Assembly (NCBI GenBank): GCA_004794785.1
Contig: SJOL01004394.1
Coordinates: 62,001-126,000 of the forward strand
Origin: Opisthorchis felineus
Lineage: Eukaryota > Platyhelminthes > Trematoda > Opisthorchiida > Opisthorchiidae
Length of the DNA stretch: 64,000 nt
Direction of reading: 5' to 3'
Both the position numbers and the translations under genes were made by a program. Of this stretch, positions 54,101 through 63,100 are shown piece after piece (positions within the stretch are counted from its first letter, which is position 1; each line of letters starts with the position of its first letter). The notes below the pieces were generated by a model. It did not search any database and was not told the DNA's origin. It saw only the letters and a program-made list of their open reading frames with translations.

Positions 54101-57100
54101 TATTCCGATAAGCGGTCCTATGACAGCGCCCCACAGACCTTTCCCCGCAGGGCAACCAAAGTGGATTAAGCCCCTCTCTACTTTGGGAAACCACCCATTA
54201 TGAACTCTCCCAATTACAACTTAAGACTAATTGTCCGTAACGAGAACTAGGCTTGGCTGAAGTTTTCAGTGCGGAGATTTGAGCTAGTGCAATCCGTATT
54301 AAACCGTTCTGTTTGTTTAACTGAACGTGTGATTAGTATGCACTCCTTCTCCAGATAAAAACTGGTTGTCACTCACGGAACACGCTGTTGTTCGACTTCA
54401 GAGCACTGGCACTTTGTTTTTTTATCTGATGCATGTTTGTACGAATGAATCAAGTAAAATCAGGTGCACATAGACGGCAACAGCTCTAGGCCAAGCGGCT
54501 CACGAGTTCCATCTGTACTCCAAATGAGTAGTTTAGGCCACCAGAGGCAAATATCAGTCAGAAGCCGCCGTTTTTCATTAAACAACCCGCAATTAAATGT
54601 TGCCTAGACACACCAGTTTCTTGGCACAATATCAGCTCATCATTCAACCGTGCAAAATGTGGACCTCTATGTAGCTTTGGGCTTTCAAAAGCTGTGGGTC
54701 ACAATTCAGGATTCTGTGGCTGGGTTGCGGCAACCTAGGAATAAATCTACATTTTAGCTCTCGTAATCATTGAAGGAAGTTCCTTTAATTTGAAGTCCCA
54801 ATCAGGCAGGGTCAATTAACCGCGAAAGGAACTTCCCAGCAGAGGCAACTATCCCGTGTGGTGACCAGTTGGCTTAACACTGCCCCATTTCTCACTTTAA
54901 GCTTATGTAATCAGCATCAGCATATGATTCTCTTTCATACGTCACTGTCGTCTGAACAGTCGTCCTCATGTCCTCGCGTAATTATTCTGGTGAGTCCATA
55001 CCAAAGGGAAACACTGGACTCGAGCTTAGCTCTTATTAGAGCTCATCAGCGGTGCATATCCAATGGCCCTGCCGGGGTTTGAACTCCGGACACCTGACAT
55101 GCGAGACGAGCGTGCCACCACTACTCCACCAACGCACGGTGGACGTATCTGAATTTTCACGTCTCAACAGGCGAACCTGCTCACGCTTGAGCGATGTGAT
55201 TGGTGCCCGACTCATCATCGGACGACGACCCAGTAACTGTCCTGGTTGTGACGATCGTTTGACCCGCCTGCCAGGACTACCCAGTCAGGTAGCGCCACGG
55301 ACGCTTGAAACCCTCTGGAAACTTTTTTGATGTCTGTTGTGGGGTTTGCGGGATATGTATTGTTCATACTGGAGAGTGATATGAGTATGAAAAATACATA
55401 TCCCGCAAACCCCACAACAGATTCTCTTTCAGATAGTAAACCAAAATAAATAACTGATAATCAAACAGGATGGTAATTTTTAACCTTATCATCCCGTAAG
55501 GCGATTTCTTATTTTTAATACGTCTACCAGAGCGTGAACTTCCAATGGAATGTCAGAACATGAATCAAAATATGAACGTCACAGGTCTAAAGGGAACAGC
55601 GCCGCCGTTGTGTGGGCGACAACCCTTACCTGAACACTTCTTACTTGATAAAAGTTACTCTGAAGCAAAACTCGAGGTTTATAGTATACCCTGCCCTATT
55701 CTTAAGGTTGCTGTAACCGAGCAATAGTTATCCATTAGTCTTGAGCACGTCAGAAGGTGCAATTCCGAATGCCGCACTTCAAAATATGTCACTAATCGCC
55801 AAGACTTTGAAAGCATTCTTTCTGTCGTCAGAATCCGAATTAATTGTGTGCCAGCAACATCATCCTTACTTTTTCAGCTGATTGACCCGTCAATCTATTT
55901 CCGGTACCCGGAAGGACAACATATATTTCCTGGGAACTTAACCGTGGACCGAAATAGTCAGTTTTAGTGACACGTCAAACCGCCACGTGGATCACACCAA
56001 GATAGGATGGATTGAGAAATCAGAGGTGGATTAATTTACGGAGGCTGGAAAGGAGAAAATGCTTTCGGCACTCAGATACCTTGAGTAACGCATTATAATC
56101 AAGCCACTTGAACTTAATGTTCAGACCCTCAACGGATTCATTCGCCATTTTACCTCGAAGACAAGTTGTTTGTTTTCAGAGTAGCATTTGACACGCACAG
56201 GTATGTCACATACTTTGTGTCAGTCTTCAACATCCAGCCAGTATGTTCGATCTTATTGTTTAACGCACCTGCAGCTTTCCGACTAAAAGACTGGAACAAA
56301 TAGGTTTGGACATCGGTGTCCAGTAACCAGGATAGGAAAGAATAACTTTGGGACCATAGTCGATAGACTCTATGAAGGATATATGCGCGCGTAAAATTTT
56401 AGAACTGTGTTTGCATTTTTTAGTCATCCTCCTTCAAAGTGTAAGATAAGATCTATCTGTCTTTTCCTCTAGAAACGTAGGCTGCCACTTCAGATTCGCC
56501 AAGAGATAGTGAGGTTAGATGTGGATGTCTGTTTTCCCCAAAGCAACATTGTATGTGAATTCATAGGGTGGCGATCACTGTCATAATCTAATGACGAAAA
56601 GTTCCTTCACTAGGATTAGAGCAGCGGCAGTAAGTCCAGGCTTTCGGCCGGGAGGAAAACACTGCCAGACATACAGGATTCTTGTGCCGCATGTCACTCC
56701 AAGCTTCACGGTCTGGCTGGTGGTATATTTAGTTCGTTACATGTGGTGAGGGATAGCCCCGTGAATTGCATCTTTTTACTGCAATTGGATATCTTTGGTC
56801 TGACTACCATCATCGACTCATTTTACAAGGAATCTGCCGACATCAGGTCGCAACACCTTTGTTTTCAGGGCTCCAAAAATACCGTCCTCAGCAGGTAAGC
56901 AAATATCCCTTACGGCATGTCATGGCTGAGCCGGCAAAACGCAGTGTAATGAAAGAAGCAAGATGGTAATCATATCCAAATTTACCTTAATGGGCCTAGC
57001 AACACTGGAGAGAGACTTAGTGCTTGGAGGCAAGTCACTGTACTCCGCCAAAATCCAGCAACCAAATCTGAAAAGAACTAGGGCGCTTCAGCAGTTTAAA

Positions 57101-60100
57101 AAAAATACAGCCTCTGAGTAAATTATTTGGCCTGCGTTAATGGCACCGCCTGACGAAATACACTCGTTTGCAAACTATTTTACTTTTAACTGGAGACTCA
57201 ATTGAATCCCAGCTAAAACTTGTCCTCAACTGAATGTATTGCAAAAAGGACAACCGGTTTTTTCAGTTGGGACGATATCCGTACACTGTCTAGACGGAAC
57301 ACAATACTCAAGGTTGCTGAATACTCTCCGACAGAACAGGGTTGCTGTTCTCCTGCTCTCTCAATCAGTCGTAGAAACTTCCGCCCTACCACAGTCATAT
57401 TACAGTGGGAGTGCCCAACAAGTTCTGGCTTGGACTAGATTAGAGTGATGAAAAGAAATGATAGTAAAGCCGGCAAGTAAAAAAGTTGCACAGTCATCTG
57501 ATCAATTGCGTCCTTTCATGTTACTTTCAGTAGTTCCCAATGCTTTTGAGGCCGGTCCCCGCGGGTTATACCGCATCCTGAGACAGAAGGAGATGCGTGA
57601 GCCTTAGACCCGTAAGTGTCTCAGTTACTGTGCTTCCATATATGGGTTGGCAACCTACCAGCCAGAAAATCGAAATCAACCAAACTGGAATACGAACGGC
57701 GCTGAAGCAGCAACGGGGCGAAGAAGTATCATGGAATATCGCAGGTTCCTCCGCTCAAGTATGCTAGTGAACCGGACGGGCCTTATAAAAACTTGTCGCC
57801 CAGCTAGCAATAAATGCCATGGGTTATAAAGGTATACTGAAAAAAATTCTTCAAATATAAAGGCAGTGGCTGACAATTTTTCATTCATTCCATTTCAGTT
57901 TCATTCATTTTTTGTAATTCAGACGTGCCAAATATTCTTAGAAAACTGGGAAGGTTCGTTTAGGTCGTCAGTGTGGGTAGGTTCTAGAAAAGACCTTGCC
58001 GAAACTGGCAGGAGCTCTTTCCAGTAAAAATCTGATTACTTTTTCAATAGGGACATCAATAGATAAGTGGTGGGACCCGTAATGCGGCTGAAGGTCACTC
58101 TATAGAATTTCACCAACCGATTTCACCTTGCAAGGGAAGTCAATCTACGCTGAAAAGCTGAGAAGCACTGTACAGCTCTTTTCACCCTGTTGGGAATCCT
58201 CAGCAGTTCGTGTCTTATGAAACTCCAGGAAACTTCAAAACTCCGACCTTCCTGTTGGCACTTTGGACAGTTGGGCCACGAGTTGCCGGACAGCAGTGTC
58301 ATTAGCTAACAGTTAGAGAGGATGTAGCCCCACTTACCCGTCAATCACTGAATCCTCATCATATGGTCACAGGTTGACTGGCTATTCGAATTACGATTTC
58401 TCGGTACTGATTAGTATCACCTGGACCTTAGAAGAGTATAGTAAGATTGAAATCGGAAACCTTGGGTAAATACACGAACAATTCTGCTTGTAGATTTTAT
58501 GTAAGTACCTGGGTAAACATACCGGCTAAACCTTTTCGAAGACTGTTCAGATAAACCTAATCTGTGAAGTTCATTCATTGTTCTCCGATACCTGGACGCC
58601 ATGTACGCAAGCAGGGTTAACACGTTTTTGCAGAGTATAACAAAATTAATGGACAAATAACTTGCGTTACCCTTTAACAGTAATTTATTTCGCAAGTCGG
58701 TTAGCTGAAAAGTTTAATGTAGGACTGTTTTCATCTAATGATGTGCAGTTTAATTTGTAATATTAAGGTGCATAGGAAAACACCTGGTATAGAGCGGACA
58801 GTCTTAGCGTCGACGAATTGTCAGAACATACTACTATGTTTTTGCTTAAGGTAAACAAACATGTTCTGGTAGATACAACACCGTAACTCATAAAATGGCA
58901 CAACACCAAAGCATTCACCACCTTTCTGTTTTCTCGAAGCACATTCGTCCTATCAAAACAACTGAACATCCGCAAAACAGATCAATAAACACGCATACGT
59001 TACAGACGCACATGAAACCAACATTTTTATTTTCAATAAAAACGGTACTTGCGTTTTCTAGAGAGCTCGTAAAGTCTATCTACACTATCTTGTTCAGAAA
59101 CCGTGAATGAAGTTAAAAACGTATTACCCGGTTTTGATGGACCAAGTTATGGCGTAATCGATGCGGTTCATAGAGAAAAAACGAGGGATTTTCAAGTGTG
59201 TACACATAGGAAAACAAAACTTTGCTATGATCCAACGGCCTCGTTTTATGATACCTAGGGTAAATTCACCTGAACAATTCCCGTTATGTATGCATTAAAA
59301 TAAGGGCGAACAAATTTGGTTGATAAATTTAGACAGTTAATGACCTAAGCTACGTTGCGTTGACTCATCCGTTGACAGAGCTGTGGAGGTTTGATTCAAG
59401 TACTTTAATTACCTCCACCACAATATGTCAGCAGTTGTCTCCTCCGAAATAAGACCTGAACGCACACACCAGTTGAGCTTCAGACAAAACGGAAACTTCC
59501 GGTGTTTTTATCGAAATCAGGGATTACCAACAGGGAATTATCGACGTTTGTCATAATTATCAAGTATTAGTTCTAAAGCGTGGATCGATAAACGTATGTG
59601 ATGCCAGAAACGCTAAGATATGCGAAAAAATCAAAGAACTACCCATTTTTCCTAGTGACAGAAGTATTAGGTAACGTATCTCCGCGGAAGTCAGATAGAG
59701 AGCTTGTACTAATAATCTACTGAAAATGGCAGAAAAACACTAAAAAATGAATGATGAACGCGAAAAAAATATCCAGCCACCCTATATTGCTACTATTTCG
59801 GAAGAGACAAATTTTCCTCATTATTTCGCCCCAGAAAGCTAATAAATAACTGTTTTATATCCCTGGCCACTTTGGGACGTAAACAGCGGACATCCAATAG
59901 GGAGGCGAGTCTATCACTACGCCTGCAGCACAAGCTGGGGTGGCCGCCTAATTTTTAGTGCCTGCTGTTCATAGTTCTGGTGTTAGTTTTCGGTTTGTCT
60001 TTTAATGAGATCTAGTACTTACTGAGCACGTTTCATTCGGTTCGATCCACTAAAAATCGGCTTATGTTGAAATCATAGGTGATTCCATAATTTTGTTGTG

Positions 60101-63100
60101 TTGCGCATCAGTAAAAGGAGGTTTGTTCCTGAATTCGTTGAAAACCCTAAAACTTAGATCAAATAAATGTGCATACTGACCCCAGGGTATAGCGTATAGC
60201 GTATAGGTCACATCTTTGCTTTTAAACTTGGGGTTCATTTTGTTAACTCATCGCAGTGTGTATCCGAGAAATGCAAAACGCTGTTAGAAACACTTTTGTC
60301 AGTTGAGAAGAACAAACAGAGAATGGTAGATATAATGGTCGTATTGTTAACAATTGGAGAGCAGCTGGGCCTTCATTTCGCGAGTCAGCTGACTGATGAA
60401 CTCCAGGGTTCCTCAAAACTTTTGAATAAGGATTCCCTTTTCCATGCATCCGAGGCATGATTATCAACCACTAGCTAGACTAACTCGAGGCACGGCACCC
60501 TGAACAACAGTGTCTGTGCTTCATTAAGGTTACTACCAATGAACTTAGACTCAGGACTAGGTATTTGCAAGATTGCTGAGGAAGAATGAAGGTCAGTGCG
60601 AATTACTCAAAGCAGTCTCAGCGCTCTAATCAACTACAGACTACCGGCGATGCGTGAGGTTAAGATATATATTCTTGTAAAGTATAAAAAGATTCACTCC
60701 ACTGATTCATACGAACCTGAGGGCTCTCGAAGGCTATAGATATTGTTCCGCATGTAAAAACTTTAGGGAACGTGTTTGGGTGGATTGCAGTGATGTTCAA
60801 GTGAGGATTAGTGGGGCAAATAATCACATCTAATGGAGTTCCGGATGAAATGCCATAATGTTTAGTGGAGAAGAAAGTTCGGTTTGATTGTCCAGAATAG
60901 ATTAATGCTCTGCTGGTAAGACACAAAGAAGAAGAAACTACCTTACAGTTGTCAAACTTTTGGTGGTAGATGTGTTTTGTTTTGGGTTGCGATTATCAGC
61001 TGTGATTATAAAGCAGAAGCAGACAGCCGAGTTAGACCTATACTGATTTAAATTTAGAGCTGAGCGAATTCTTGGATTGCAGGGACTCAACTGAGGCCTA
61101 GGATTTTTCAGTTTGGTAGTGCAGCGGCACAGTCTGACTCATCAAATTGTTTATTAACTCGTAACTTAGAGAAAATAGGTTGACCCCATATGGAGTTAAA
61201 AAACTGGAAAGCGTAGGAAACGCACTATCATTGTATATTATAGCTCGGAATTAAGCAAAAATTAAGGTTGAAACTATGCAAACCTTGATCGGATGCAGGC
61301 CTGAAATACGTAAGCCAGTAGTAACTAATGAACGTCCTTGAATTTTTGACAGTGTGGTTGATTTGGTTATAAGTGTGTAACACATTGTTCTTTGGAAATT
61401 GATTTCACTGGGTCTGAAATCGGGATGGATTGTGTGCCATATATATTTCTGGATTCATATTGAGCGGAATGGTAAGAGCGGCCTCACAAGAGGACGTCAA
61501 ATTATTTTCCACCATTTTCTGTCAGTCGGGGTGAACCAGTGGGTGAAATTTTGCTTGCAAATAAACTTTCTGGAGGAGCAGTGACACTGCACACGGCCCG
61601 TATAATATCCACATTGAAGAATTCACGCCTATTGCAATCAGATGGGCAGTATTCAATTTTTCTACCCATTCGGGTTGATCCTTTTTTAAGGTTGCAAAAT
61701 AACCGAAATCTGCTTGCAGCACTACTGAACAAGTGGTTTCTCAGTTACGGTCAGCTGGGCCCTTGGAAATATGACGAGATAGATTCCAACAGCTTCGTGG
61801 CGACACAGTGATCACTTTAGGGCAATTGTTAATGCAACGCAGTGAATGAGACTGCTGGGCTTTCATTCTTTGGTAGAAAGCTGAAATCTTGGGTCACTGG
61901 TTTGAGCGACAAATATTCAACGTTTTTGGCAGAATAGTCAAGGGCCCTAAATGTTCGTTTTGTGATTTAAGTTATATGGTTCGGAAACAGCAGCTGTGGT
62001 TTGGCCGCTTGGCATGTGCGTTGCAGTGTAGTGTGCGCTATAGTGTAGTGTGTATAGTGTAGTTTGAGGTGCCCATTATCGACTAAGTGATCGTCCTCAA
62101 AAGGCAACGTTAAAGCAGTGATGACACTGATGCTACTATCGGTGCTTGACATTTCTTTTTTGTGAATGTAAATAAGACACCCCGGGCACCCACTAACTCT
62201 CAAAGTTTAGGTAAAGGTATTTTGGTCGAATACAGCCTACAGAACGAATCAGTCTGGCTCTGTCAAGCAAGGTGTTGACGGAGACACATTATTTTCATAG
62301 CAACAGCAATTGTCCGGTTAGGTTGCGATAAAGAAGGAGAGCAAGTAGGAAATACCTAGTAGGAAGTAGTGGGAGTTGTGTGTATTTCGCAGCCGATCGC
62401 CTTGCCCAGGCACCTGATCTGGCAGTCAAACTCAAAGCAAATTCAATGAGGACTTGGAAACCGTGTCTGTCTGGTAATCCCCAAGTAGAACGAAACAGCC
62501 AGCGAACTGTCACAGTTTTTAGGAAGAGACATCTTGAATATCATGCCAAATGAAGCATGAGGCTGCATTTTCGCAGCAAACTCCGCTAGAGTTTTATAAA
62601 CAGGAGTACAATTGGGGCTCAGGTTGAAAGCACTTTACTTTTCAAGTGAGCATGTAACCCATTAACAAATAACCCCTCTAGCGATTCATCTTGAGTGCCA
62701 CTTATTTACCATTCCACTGAGCAACCCACGTGCAACCTACTTTGTGTAGAAACGATCAACACATCCACAAAATAAAAATGGTCAAAATATCCAGCCTCGT
62801 TTATCCTAGTCGAGCTATCACGTTAACTTCAAGCGATAGTGCCAAAGAGCCTGCGCCTCTCTGATTCGAATGGAAGATTGGTGGCGCAGAAACCATAAAG
62901 CCTAATACCCACAAGTGATTTACTTTTGGCCTGAGGCGCCAGGAGTCTCCTGAGTGAATTCAGACATGTTTGGCTGGCCCACAAGCCCCAGCCTGTCGTT
63001 GCTTAGGTGAAAACAAACAAACCTGTCGAACACCGTATATGGTGTCTTACTCATTGAAGAACGACAAGTGATTAGAAAAGCTTAATACAAATAAGAAGCT

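Noticed and set aside
55052..55330. 92-codon plus-strand frame over the SINE
   Set aside because: It is the antisense reading of a pol III repeat; such frames are common in tRNA-headed SINEs and no protein family is seen.
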